From positions 53,708-117,707 of the forward strand of contig CACMTN010000003.1 of the NCBI GenBank assembly GCA_902616615.1: a stretch of DNA of 64,000 nucleotides. Direction: 5' to 3'. The position numbers and the translations under genes were made by a program. A model generated the notes under the pieces. That model was not told where the DNA came from. It ran no database searches and saw nothing but the letters and a program-made list of their open reading frames with translations. Source of the stretch: an uncultured SAR116 cluster alpha proteobacterium (GTDB taxonomy: Bacteria > Pseudomonadota > Alphaproteobacteria > Puniceispirillales > Marisalimonadaceae). Below, piece after piece: positions 48,160 to 57,845 of this stretch (its first letter is position 1; every line of letters starts with the position of its first letter).

Positions 48160-49443
48160 ATGACAAATATCGTCAAAAAAAATCAAAACACTTTATTAGA
48201 AAAAGAAAAAAAACTTGGTCTAATACTCCTACTACCAACTATTTTAATAGTATTATCTGTAGTTATATTTCCACTCTTAGCTAATTTTTGGATTTCCTTT
48301 AAACCAATATCCTTGGGAGATCTACGTCCACCAAAGCTTATAGTAAAAGAACGCATTAAAGGAAAATTATCTGACAAAAATCAGCTTGCAGAAATTCAAT
48401 ATAGATATAGAAATTCATCAATTAAATATGATCTTGAAAATGTAATAATTAAAGACATGATACCAAATGGTTTCACCGTTAAAGATTTGCAACCAGCCCA
48501 ATTTTGTAAGTTAAAATTAAAAGAGTTGACGTGTAATTTAGATAATGTTTCCTCAAGATCGTCTGGAAAGATAATTCTTAAAGTGCATAAGAATGATCAA
48601 TGGCAAAAAGAACTAGATAACCCAAAAAAAACAAAACCGTTAGTGACTTTTTCAAGTAAAAATATACTAACATCTTTTGAATTTAACACTGAAAATTTTA
48701 AAAAAGTTTTTTCTGCTTCCGAATTTTTTGAAGTATTTAAAGTCTCTTTTTACTATACTATATTTGGTACCGCTGGAGCACTGTTGGTTGGACTTCTAGC
48801 AGCACAAATTTTACAAAAATCTTTTAGGGGGAGGTCTATTGTTCGTGGTTTACTTCTTTTCCCTTATGTCTCCCCAGTAATAGCGGTAGCTTTTGCGTGG
48901 GTAATATTATTTGATCCTTTTTCAGGTATTGTAAATGCAATGTTGGTTCAAATGAATGTCATTGACAAACCAATTAATTTTTTTGGACAAAAATATACTG
49001 ACATAATTATTTTTGGTTATGTCTTTAAATTTCCTTTAGCTTTATCAATGGTTATAGCTTTTGAAATTTGGAGATATTTTCCTCTTTCCTTTTTATTTAT
49101 TCTTGCACGTATGCAGTCATTTCCTGAGGAAGTATATGATGCAGCCAAAATAGATGGGGCGTCACCATTACAACAATTCTATTATATTTCACTTCCATTT
49201 TTGATTGGTATTATGTCTATTTTATTCTTACTAAGATTCATATGGACCTTTAATAAATTTGATGACATTTTCTTACTCACTGGCGGCAACGCAGGAACAA
49301 GAACTTTTACTGTGAATGTTTATGAACAAGCATTTGCAATTTCTAATCTTGGAGCAGGAGCAGCTGTAGCAGTAGTAATTTTTATATTTCTACTTACATT
49401 CTCTTTACTTTTTATTAGATATTCAAAAAAGGAAACATTTTAA
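48160..49443 (+). CDS. MalF/UgpA-type ABC permease with large extracytoplasmic insertion
   Basis: EVYDAAKIDGASPLQQFYYISLP EAA loop; about 110-residue non-TM insertion after TM1. Confidence 0.88.
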   Translation: MTNIVKKNQNTLLEKEKKLGLILLLPTILIVLSVVIFPLLANFWISFKPISLGDLRPPKLIVKERIKGKLSDKNQLAEIQYRYRNSSIKYDLENVIIKDMIPNGFTVKDLQPAQFCKLKLKELTCNLDNVSSRSSGKIILKVHKNDQWQKELDNPKKTKPLVTFSSKNILTSFEFNTENFKKVFSASEFFEVFKVSFYYTIFGTAGALLVGLLAAQILQKSFRGRSIVRGLLLFPYVSPVIAVAFAWVILFDPFSGIVNAMLVQMNVIDKPINFFGQKYTDIIIFGYVFKFPLALSMVIAFEIWRYFPLSFLFILARMQSFPEEVYDAAKIDGASPLQQFYYISLPFLIGIMSILFLLRFIWTFNKFDDIFLLTGGNAGTRTFTVNVYEQAFAISNLGAGAAVAVVIFIFLLTFSLLFIRYSKKETF

Positions 49444-49444
49444 G

Positions 49445-50668
49445 ATGTTTTGGAAATATGGTTTATTTTTTTCGATTTTGTCTGGAGGTGTATGGGGTGT
49501 TTTTTGGCAAATTTTCTTCACTGTAGTTGGCATTTTAATCCTTGGAACTCCACTAAGTTTAGAGTTAAGCCAAATTATGATTATTGGACCAATAGCAGGA
49601 ATTTTATACATCAAAAGTCAAAAACTTTTATCCATAAAATTCCATTTGACCGTAATAATTATAATTACTTTGCTTATTTTTGTTTCTCACTCTGGAAACC
49701 CATATCAAGCAGAAGATGAAAATCAACTAATAATATTTATGTTAATCTTATTAACTTCATTTTTTTTATGGTTAAGTTTGAACCATTCTTTATATAATTT
49801 AAGTCCTGGAAAATTGTCAAAGCATGATATTGAAAGTTTTTTCATAAAATTTATATGGGGTATAGGTTTAATCATACTAATTTTAATTACCTTAATTCCC
49901 TTTTATATAATGATTATTACTAGTTTAAAAAATCAACAGAGCTTGATTTTAAACCCTCTAGATTTGTCTATTAATTTAAATACTGATTTAAAAACTCTTT
50001 TTAATTCTTACATCGAATTGTTTACTAATTTCAATTTTCATTTGTTTTTGATTAATTCTTTCATTGTATCCTGCACAACAGTCATTATAACTTTATTTTT
50101 TTCAATTCCAGGAGCGTATGCACTTGCTAGATTGAGGATACCCAACAAAAAAATTTTTTCAGGTACTGTAATTTTAATTTATTTAATTCCTTCTATAGTT
50201 TTAATTATTCCACTCTATGCAATTTTTTCTTATATAGGCTTAAGAAATTCTTTATTAGGTCTAATACTAGTTTACCCAGCAACTACAATTCCTGTTGCGC
50301 TGTACATGCTAAGAGGTTATTTCAGCGCATTATCAAGCGAAATTGATGATGCTGCTTTAATGGATGGTCTCTCTCGTATTCAGATAATTTTGAAAATAGC
50401 TATACCTCTATCTAAACCAGCTATTGTTAGTGTTGGGTTATATGTATTCATGATTGCTTGGAATGAATTCTTAATTGCATTCATGTTTTTGGATGATCCC
50501 AATATATTTACATTGTCCAGGGGTATCATGTCTTTAAACTCTTCAGAAATTCCACAACAACACCTAATGGCGGGTGCCGTAATAGCAACAATTCCTGTGA
50601 TGATAATTTTTCTTTATTTAGAAAAATTTTTAATATCTGGTCTTTCAGCAGGTGGAGTTAAAGGATAA
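49445..50668 (+). CDS. MalG/UgpE-type ABC permease with extra N-terminal TM region
   Basis: EIDDAALMDGLSRIQIILKIAIPLSKP EAA loop; about 140-residue hydrophobic N-terminal extension. Confidence 0.88.
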   Translation: MFWKYGLFFSILSGGVWGVFWQIFFTVVGILILGTPLSLELSQIMIIGPIAGILYIKSQKLLSIKFHLTVIIIITLLIFVSHSGNPYQAEDENQLIIFMLILLTSFFLWLSLNHSLYNLSPGKLSKHDIESFFIKFIWGIGLIILILITLIPFYIMIITSLKNQQSLILNPLDLSINLNTDLKTLFNSYIELFTNFNFHLFLINSFIVSCTTVIITLFFSIPGAYALARLRIPNKKIFSGTVILIYLIPSIVLIIPLYAIFSYIGLRNSLLGLILVYPATTIPVALYMLRGYFSALSSEIDDAALMDGLSRIQIILKIAIPLSKPAIVSVGLYVFMIAWNEFLIAFMFLDDPNIFTLSRGIMSLNSSEIPQQHLMAGAVIATIPVMIIFLYLEKFLISGLSAGGVKG

Positions 50669-51957
50669 TGATTAGAGATAAATTTCAAAATGCAGTTGAA
50701 ATAATAACCAAAAATGACCGTGGTGGATATACTGTCCCAACTTCTAAACTTTATCCACACCAATGGAATTGGGACTCTGCTTTTACAGCTTTGGGTATTT
50801 CTACTTATGACAAAAATAGAGCATGGCAAGAATTAATTTTTTTGTTTAAAGCACAATGGAAAAATGGAATGATACCTCATATAATTTTTCATAAAAATAA
50901 TCCAAATTATTTTCCTGGTCCAAATCATTGGCAAATTAAATCAAATGCTAATACTAGTTGTCACTCTCAACCACCAGTGTTGGCAAGCATAATTTGGGAT
51001 ATGGTAAAAAATGGAAATAATTATGATTTACAGAAAGGTAAAAGTCTTTTTAAATCTTTAATGGCTTATCACGAATGGTTTTTTTCAGCAAGAGATCCAA
51101 ATAATGAGGGTTTTATCAGCATAATTCACCCTTGGGAGTCTGGAAGGGATAATTGTCCTGATTGGGACTTAGGTTTACATAGTGTCAATGTTCCAGATAA
51201 TTTTGGAGATTATATTAGATGCGATATATCACATGTAGAAATATCTCAGAGACCTACAAATAAAGATTATGATAAATTTATGTCTATAGTCCAATATGGA
51301 AGAAACTGTAATTGGGACACAAAAAAAATGTATGATGAGGGTCCTTTCTTGGCAATTGATCCAGGAATAAATTTTATTTTTTTAAAGGCAAATAAAGATC
51401 TTTTATCATTAGCAAAATTATTTAATTATAAAAACACAGTAAATAAAATTGAGAGTTGGATAAATAAACTTGAGGACGGTTGCCAAAAATTTTGGAATGA
51501 TGAAGTAAAAGCATTCACCGCATTTGACATAAGAAGCAGTCAATTCTGCGATGCTATAACTAATGCATCAATGCTTTGCTTATATGCTGGCACAGGTTCA
51601 GATAAGCAAAAAAATTATACAATTAAGCATTGTGAACGAATTTTAAATAATTGTGTTTATGGAATGCCAAGCGTTGATCCAAAACATAAAAAATTCGAAA
51701 GTGAAAGATATTGGAGAGGTCCAGTTTGGTCAATCATGAATTATATGATCTCATATGGTTTAGAGCATGAAGGTGAATACTCACTAGCCAAAAGAATTAA
51801 GGATGATACTATTAAACTTATAGAGGTTGGTGGTATGCATGAATATTTTAACCCACATACAGGAAAAGGCCTAGGTGGACATGACTTCTCATGGACTGCT
51901 GCAATTTTATTAGTACTTGGTAGAGATAGTTCTAAATTAAAATTAACAAACAATTAG
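50668..51957 (+). CDS. GH63/mannosylglycerate-hydrolase-like glycoside hydrolase
   Basis: LYPHQWNWDSAFTALGI...FKAQWKNGMIPHIIFHKNNPNYFPGPNHWQ...HPWESGRDN...SERYWRGPVWSIMNYM. Confidence 0.82.
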   Translation: MIRDKFQNAVEIITKNDRGGYTVPTSKLYPHQWNWDSAFTALGISTYDKNRAWQELIFLFKAQWKNGMIPHIIFHKNNPNYFPGPNHWQIKSNANTSCHSQPPVLASIIWDMVKNGNNYDLQKGKSLFKSLMAYHEWFFSARDPNNEGFISIIHPWESGRDNCPDWDLGLHSVNVPDNFGDYIRCDISHVEISQRPTNKDYDKFMSIVQYGRNCNWDTKKMYDEGPFLAIDPGINFIFLKANKDLLSLAKLFNYKNTVNKIESWINKLEDGCQKFWNDEVKAFTAFDIRSSQFCDAITNASMLCLYAGTGSDKQKNYTIKHCERILNNCVYGMPSVDPKHKKFESERYWRGPVWSIMNYMISYGLEHEGEYSLAKRIKDDTIKLIEVGGMHEYFNPHTGKGLGGHDFSWTAAILLVLGRDSSKLKLTNN

Positions 51958-51967
51958 TGAGCACATA

Positions 51968-53023
51968 ATGGCTTCTATTATTTTACAAAATATCTCAAAA
52001 TGGTTTTCTAGTAATCAGGTAATTAAAAATGTTGACCTAAACATTAAAGATGGAGAGTTCATTGTATTTGTAGGTCCCTCGGGATGTGGAAAATCGACAC
52101 TTTTAAGAATTATCTCTGGTCTTGAAGATTTAAATAATGGAACTGTTTTAATTGATGATTTGGATGTAACAGATAAAATTCCATACGATCGAGGCCTATC
52201 AATGGTTTTTCAATCTTATGCACTATATCCGCACATGAATGTTTTTGATAACATAGGTTTTTCACTGAAAACCTCAGGCGTAAACAGTGATATTTTAAAG
52301 AAAAAAGTTGGAGAAGTTGCAAAAATTCTTCAATTAGAAGATCTGTTGCATAGACTACCTAAACAACTATCTGGAGGACAAAAACAAAGAGTTGCAATTG
52401 GAAGAGCAATTATTAGGAAACCCAAAGCTTTCTTGTTTGACGAACCACTTTCTAATCTAGATGCAGCACTGAGAGTTGAAATGCGTTTGGAAATTTCAAA
52501 ATTGCATAAAGAACTTGGAGTTACCACAATTTATGTTACTCACGACCAAGTCGAAGCAATGACACTCGCAGATAAGATAGTAGTTCTTAACGAAGGAAAA
52601 ATTATTCAAATTGGTTCTCCACACAAGCTTTACAATCATCCAAAAAATTTATTTGTTGCTGAATTTATTGGCACACCAAAAATGAATATTTTAAACTGCA
52701 TTAAAAAAGAAGAATATATTTATTTAGACGAAAATAAAAAAACTAATATTAAAACTAAAAAAGAAAAAATATTCAAACTGGGAATACGACCGGATAATAT
52801 AGAAATTTGCAAATCTGAAAAAAACATATTGAGTGGACAAATAAAATTTTGTGAATACTTAGGTTCTGAACAATACGTTTATGTTGATTGTGGAATTAAT
52901 AATAAGCTAATTATAGTAAAAATAGACCCAAACATTAAAGTTGTTCTAAATGAGAAGATAGGCTTGAAATTTATCTCTAAATATGTGCACTTTTTTTCTA
53001 AGGATGGTCTAAGGTTAATTTAA
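51968..53023 (+). CDS. ABC transporter ATPase, MalK/UgpC type
   Basis: VGPSGCGKSTLLRIISGLE, LSGGQKQRVAIGRAI, FLFDEPLSNLDAALR, C-terminal TOBE-like region. Confidence 0.93.
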   Translation: MASIILQNISKWFSSNQVIKNVDLNIKDGEFIVFVGPSGCGKSTLLRIISGLEDLNNGTVLIDDLDVTDKIPYDRGLSMVFQSYALYPHMNVFDNIGFSLKTSGVNSDILKKKVGEVAKILQLEDLLHRLPKQLSGGQKQRVAIGRAIIRKPKAFLFDEPLSNLDAALRVEMRLEISKLHKELGVTTIYVTHDQVEAMTLADKIVVLNEGKIIQIGSPHKLYNHPKNLFVAEFIGTPKMNILNCIKKEEYIYLDENKKTNIKTKKEKIFKLGIRPDNIEICKSEKNILSGQIKFCEYLGSEQYVYVDCGINNKLIIVKIDPNIKVVLNEKIGLKFISKYVHFFSKDGLRLI

Positions 53024-53198
53024 AATGTTTATTCTTAAATCGCGGTTGTTCAACTTTCATAATTTCATAAATTTGTGAGTTTATTATGGTCAAAAATAAA
53101 AAAGTTTATTACTTAGAAATTTACTAGCAAAGTAACTTGATTTAATTAAACCTTAATGTGCTTAATTAAATTTTAATTTTAGTAGTGTGTAAGAAAAA

Positions 53199-54050
53199 AT
53201 GAAAACAAAAAATACTAAGAAGATAATGACTGTTTCTGGAGAATATAGTGTAAGAAATTTTACTGTCGCAGACATTCAGTTATACAAAGGTAAACGTCAA
53301 CTTACGAAAACAATTCCTTTTTCAGAAGAAGAAGCTGAAGCTGCTGAGACTGCAGGCATTGAGACACTTAATATAAGACATAATCCAGAAAGACCTGAGA
53401 TTTCAAAAGCTCTAAGAGCTGCTGCTCCAAATACATTTATGAGTTTTGCACTTCCGATGCAGTCTGCTAAATCCGAATATGATGCTTTAAAATTGTCTTT
53501 TGATGCGATGGAACTTGGAGCCGATTCTGTAATATGCGGAACATGGGGTGTAAAGTTTATTGAAGCTGTCGCTCATGCAGGCATACCAACTGAAGGTCAC
53601 ATAGGACTTGTGCCTAGACGAAGTACTTGGACAGGAGGCTTTAAGGCAGTAGGAAAAACAGTAGAACAAGCTAAAAAACTATATGATGATATTAAAATTC
53701 TTGAAAATATAGGTGTATGGGCTGTTGAAGTCGAAGTTATACCAGAAAATATTATGGCCATTCTATCTCCACAAACTTCATTAATTACATCATCTCTAGG
53801 AAGTGGTGTTGGAGATATACAATTTTTATTTGCAGAAGATATTTTAGGTAACACTAAAGGACCATATCCACGTCATTCAAAGCAGTATGCTGATCTTTAT
53901 GAGTTAAAACAAAAGTTACAACAAACCAGAATAAATGCTTTCAAAAATTATATTAAAGATGTAAAGGATAATAAATTTCCATATAAGGACGTTACAGTAA
54001 GCGCTAATAATGACGTTGTAAATTCACTTGAAAATTATATAAAAAAATAA
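53199..54050 (+). CDS. Divergent PanB (ketopantoate hydroxymethyltransferase)-like protein
   Basis: GIPTEGHIGLVPRRSTWTGGFKAVGKT...DIKILENIGVWAVEVEVIPENI resembles PanB distal half; canonical VGDSLG absent. Confidence 0.7.
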   Translation: MKTKNTKKIMTVSGEYSVRNFTVADIQLYKGKRQLTKTIPFSEEEAEAAETAGIETLNIRHNPERPEISKALRAAAPNTFMSFALPMQSAKSEYDALKLSFDAMELGADSVICGTWGVKFIEAVAHAGIPTEGHIGLVPRRSTWTGGFKAVGKTVEQAKKLYDDIKILENIGVWAVEVEVIPENIMAILSPQTSLITSSLGSGVGDIQFLFAEDILGNTKGPYPRHSKQYADLYELKQKLQQTRINAFKNYIKDVKDNKFPYKDVTVSANNDVVNSLENYIKK

Positions 54051-54086
54051 AAAATTAATTTTGTAATTATAAAAGGAAGAATACTT

Positions 54087-54569
54087 ATGAATATGATATC
54101 TAAGAGTTTTGATCCAAAACTAGTAGAATGGCGAAATGTTAAAGATCCAGAAAATAAGGAGTTTAAAGTTGACTTTGATTATAGTCTTCTAGGATATGAC
54201 ATTAAATCAGGGCGCCTTGATATGCTACTAAGGTATGCTAATTTAAGTCACTGTAGACGACATAGACATGTAGCTTCAACATTAACGATGGTTTTAGAAG
54301 GTGAACAACACTTAACTGAATGGCAATCAGACGGATCCAAAAAATCTATCGTAAGAAAAAAAGGAGATTATGCTATAGCAGGTGCTGATGCACTTCCACA
54401 TGATGAGCGTGGAGGCGAACATGGGGGAACAGTCCTATTGTCAATGAATGCGCCTGATGGAATACTATTTGAATATTTTGATGAAAATATGGAAAATGGA
54501 TGGACATTATCGATAGAAGAATATGTAGACAATTGGAAAAAAGGAATAATATACGGACAGAGAAAATAA
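54087..54569 (+). CDS. Cupin domain protein
   Basis: LSHCRRHRHVASTLTMVLEGEQHLTEWQSDGSKKSIVRKKGDYAIAGADALPHDERGGEHGG. Confidence 0.75.
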   Translation: MNMISKSFDPKLVEWRNVKDPENKEFKVDFDYSLLGYDIKSGRLDMLLRYANLSHCRRHRHVASTLTMVLEGEQHLTEWQSDGSKKSIVRKKGDYAIAGADALPHDERGGEHGGTVLLSMNAPDGILFEYFDENMENGWTLSIEEYVDNWKKGIIYGQRK

Positions 54570-54582
54570 GAAGAATTTTTTA

Positions 54583-55152
54583 ATGATAAAAATCTTATTA
54601 TTAATGACAATTTTTGTAATTTCTAATAATTCTTTTGCTCAAAATAATACTATTGATATTGACAAACTTTGTTTAGGTAAGACTTGTACTAAACCTATAA
54701 AAGAATTTAAAATTTCAAATTTTTTTTTTAAAACAAGAAACTGTGAAACTAAAGACTATAGAAAATGTCTGCTATGGTTTGGAAATAAGGAAAACAAAGT
54801 TAAAATTAGTTGGGTCAAATATTACAGAATAATTAATGGCCCAATTCCAACCAAGTCAACTTGTATAAAAGGAAAACCAGTTTGGTTTCAAGATATACCT
54901 TTTCCGAATAATAAGGATCTAAATATCAATATTTTAAAATTTTTTCGAAAATTTAATTATCAAAATAAAGAAAAAATGTACTTTAATGAACCAATTATTA
55001 AAACATTTAACTATTTTTCAGAATCCGACAAATCCTTGGGAGTATTAGTTCAAAGTAAGAACTTTAAAGGTATTAGAAAAAAACAAATCTATGTATTTAA
55101 CACCGAAGGGGATAATTTTGAGGTTGTTAAACCACTTTGTAAAAATGATTAA
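54583..55152 (+). CDS. Hypothetical exported Cys-containing protein
   Basis: Signal peptide MIKILLLMTIFVISNNSFAQ. Confidence 0.55.
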   Translation: MIKILLLMTIFVISNNSFAQNNTIDIDKLCLGKTCTKPIKEFKISNFFFKTRNCETKDYRKCLLWFGNKENKVKISWVKYYRIINGPIPTKSTCIKGKPVWFQDIPFPNNKDLNINILKFFRKFNYQNKEKMYFNEPIIKTFNYFSESDKSLGVLVQSKNFKGIRKKQIYVFNTEGDNFEVVKPLCKND

Positions 55153-55276
55153 AATGACAATTTTAATGAGCGTGATTTAAATTTGTAATTTACAAACGCT
55201 ATCTATGAAAATTATGCAATCAAATTACAAATATACTTTTGAATGAGCAGCGTAATCAATTTATAGCTACTTAGGG

Positions 55277-56782
55277 TTAAGACTTTGATTTTAAATCCTT
55301 CAAAACTTCAGAAACGACCTTAATTGCAATTTTATTGTCTTCAATCTCTGACTTATCAATAGATAAAGACAAACCCGGAATATTTCTTTGAATCAAATTA
55401 TCATTTTCCTGCGAAAATTTTACAACTTCATATGTTTGAACCGGATAAGAAATACCCTTCACATTAATAGCCTCTTTTTTTTCACAGATAATTTTATTTC
55501 GAATTAATAAATATGTGTCTTCTGACAATAAAATTTTGTTAATACCAGCTCTTGCCTCAAGCCTAGATGCTAAGTTTACACCGTTGCCAATAATCGTGTA
55601 GTCCAGTCTATCTTCAGAACCAAAATTACCAACTGTGCACACTCCAGTATGGATTCCCATTCGAGCATTTAAAGGTTTTGCTAATCCTTTTTTTCTCCAT
55701 GAAATTCTAAGCTTGTTGAGTTCATCTAACATGTCCATTGCCATCGAAACACACGCGATTGCATCTTCTTCGTCTCCCCTTGAATTAGGGTCTCCAAAAA
55801 AAACTAAAATCGCATCACCAATAAATTTGTCTATTGTCCCACCCCATTTAATGGCGACATCAGACATTTTTGTTAGATATTGGGTTAGAAGTTCTGTTAA
55901 AACCTCTGGTTCTAATCTTTCAGTTAATTCTGTAAAACCTTGCAAATCTGAGAAAAAGACTGTCAAAGGCTTTCGCTTTGTTTGGACCTTTACGTCTAGT
56001 TTGCCTGAAAATATTGACTCATAAACTTGAGGTGAAAAGTATTTTGACAACTTTTCTGAAAGTGTTTTCAATTCAGAAGTTCTTTCCTCAACCTTTTTTT
56101 CGAGATTTATGTTTAAACTCTCTAGTTCTTGATGAGCTTTATTTAATTCTTTTAATCTTTTTTGCTCAAGTTGATAAAGCCTTGCATTTTCTAAAGCACT
56201 AGCAGTTTGATTTGCTAATATTCCAATCAATATTTCATCAGATTTATCAAAAATGTTCATTTTTTCACTTTCAACAGAAAATACACCGACAAGCTCATTA
56301 TCTATAAGCATTGGGATTGCGACCTGACTTTCCGCGTTTTTTAGACCTGGCAATTCAACTTTGTCCTGTAATTTATTTTTATTAGTAATTTGAACTTGTT
56401 CACGAATTGCTTGCATGTAACTTCTCTGCATTCCTAAATTTGCCATTCTCATGAGTTTTTTCTTTTCAGCAACTATGCCAATTACTCCAACACCAAATTC
56501 AACTTTTGCACCAATCCCTCTTTTTTCATATCCATAAGTTTCTAAAACGTTGAGATGTTTTTTATTTTCAGAAACTAGTAAAATCATAGAATGTTTAAAT
56601 CCAAAAAATTCATTCATTAATGATAGCATTGAAGAAGCAATTAAGTTTAAATCGAGAGATTTATTTATTTGATTAGAAATTTGTTTGATTATTTCGATTT
56701 CTTTTGATTTTCTATCAAGAAGAATTTTAATATTTTCTAATTCATTTTTAGATTGTGAAATTTTATCCATGCAAACTGACAT
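55277..56782 (-). CDS. GAF-domain class III nucleotide cyclase
   Basis: GAF region (VAIPMLIDNELVGVFSVES), coiled coil, then VFFSDLQGFTELTE...GTIDKFIGDAILVFFG...YTIIGNGVNLASRLEA. Confidence 0.9.
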   Translation of the reverse strand: MSVCMDKISQSKNELENIKILLDRKSKEIEIIKQISNQINKSLDLNLIASSMLSLMNEFFGFKHSMILLVSENKKHLNVLETYGYEKRGIGAKVEFGVGVIGIVAEKKKLMRMANLGMQRSYMQAIREQVQITNKNKLQDKVELPGLKNAESQVAIPMLIDNELVGVFSVESEKMNIFDKSDEILIGILANQTASALENARLYQLEQKRLKELNKAHQELESLNINLEKKVEERTSELKTLSEKLSKYFSPQVYESIFSGKLDVKVQTKRKPLTVFFSDLQGFTELTERLEPEVLTELLTQYLTKMSDVAIKWGGTIDKFIGDAILVFFGDPNSRGDEEDAIACVSMAMDMLDELNKLRISWRKKGLAKPLNARMGIHTGVCTVGNFGSEDRLDYTIIGNGVNLASRLEARAGINKILLSEDTYLLIRNKIICEKKEAINVKGISYPVQTYEVVKFSQENDNLIQRNIPGLSLSIDKSEIEDNKIAIKVVSEVLKDLKSKS

Positions 56783-56812
56783 ACTTCATAATTTAAAAAA
56801 ATTTAATAAAAA

Positions 56813-57196
56813 CTACTCACTTATTGATATAACTTTATACACATCAGCCGCTCTTAATTTAAAGATACCTGTCATACCCGTCATAGACGCTATAGCTTGT
56901 AATTTCATATCCATTTCATCAAATAATTCACCTTCGGTCTCTTCATGATCAAATTTCAATTCTAAGTTGTATTGTTTTAATGTGCTAGGATCTGAAATTG
57001 TTGCATAGGCATATGGATTTTCAGAAATATTTTTCTTTGTCTTATTAAAAAACTGAAATGAGAGAGCTACATGGTTTTCATCTACATACCATATCTGGGA
57101 TATCACAGTGGTATTTGGCTCACCATCAGATGAACAACTTGTAATCCAACTTGGAAACATTCCTTGTAACGCTGGCATGTGCTTATCTTTAATCAT
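56813..57196 (-). CDS. Pyridoxamine 5'-phosphate oxidase-like FMN-binding protein
   Basis: WITSCSSDGEPNTTVISQIWYVDENHVALSFQFFNKTKKNISENPYAYATISD. Confidence 0.75.
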   Translation of the reverse strand: MIKDKHMPALQGMFPSWITSCSSDGEPNTTVISQIWYVDENHVALSFQFFNKTKKNISENPYAYATISDPSTLKQYNLELKFDHEETEGELFDEMDMKLQAIASMTGMTGIFKLRAADVYKVISISE

Positions 57197-57663
57197 TTGG
57201 TTTCACTATTAGTTATTTCTTTACCAGCATCTGGGCCTGGTGTTTGAATATAGACTTTGTCAACTTTAAAAGTTATGCCAAGGTCTGGCACTTTCCCAAA
57301 TTTATCTAAAGCAGCATCTTTTGACAAACCAACACTAGTGATAACATCAATAACATTATTTCTATAATTTTCTGATATTTTAAGATCTTCATTATTTAAT
57401 TTTTCTGAGGAGACAAATTGGCCTTTAAAATTATAAGCTTCATGACTTATCATACCAACAAAAAAACTAACCCTTCCAGACTCACTTAAATATTGCAAAA
57501 CATTTTTGCACTCAGAATTTATTACAAAACAAGTAAGTGTGGATTGTATGTTATCAATTTTTACACCTAAAGTGTCTACATGCACTGTTTTATTGTTTTT
57601 GGACGAAACTCCAAAATGACCTAATCCCTGCTCTAATGCATTTATTGTTAAGTTCGGTATCAA
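57193..57663 (-). CDS. Probable split-barrel (PPOX-class) protein
   Basis: LSESGRVSFFVGMISHEAYNFKGQFVSSEKL; 4-nt overlap with downstream gene. Confidence 0.55.
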   Translation of the reverse strand: MIPNLTINALEQGLGHFGVSSKNNKTVHVDTLGVKIDNIQSTLTCFVINSECKNVLQYLSESGRVSFFVGMISHEAYNFKGQFVSSEKLNNEDLKISENYRNNVIDVITSVGLSKDAALDKFGKVPDLGITFKVDKVYIQTPGPDAGKEITNSETK

Positions 57664-57845
57664 AATTTTTCCAAAAGTTTAAATTATTAACAAACTAGTT
57701 TAAATTTAATTTAAAACATATAAAAAGTAAATTAATTGGGTACTTAAATTATGAAAAATTTAATATGAAAAATTGTAAATATTTGTGAAGTAGACTAAGA
57801 AATTGTTTTGCTTGTATATAGTGTAAATTTTAATAGAGTTACAAT

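Noticed and set aside
55635-56024. 129-aa ORF antisense to the GAF cyclase
   Set aside because: Overlaps conserved cyclase motifs; no RBS or recognisable family.
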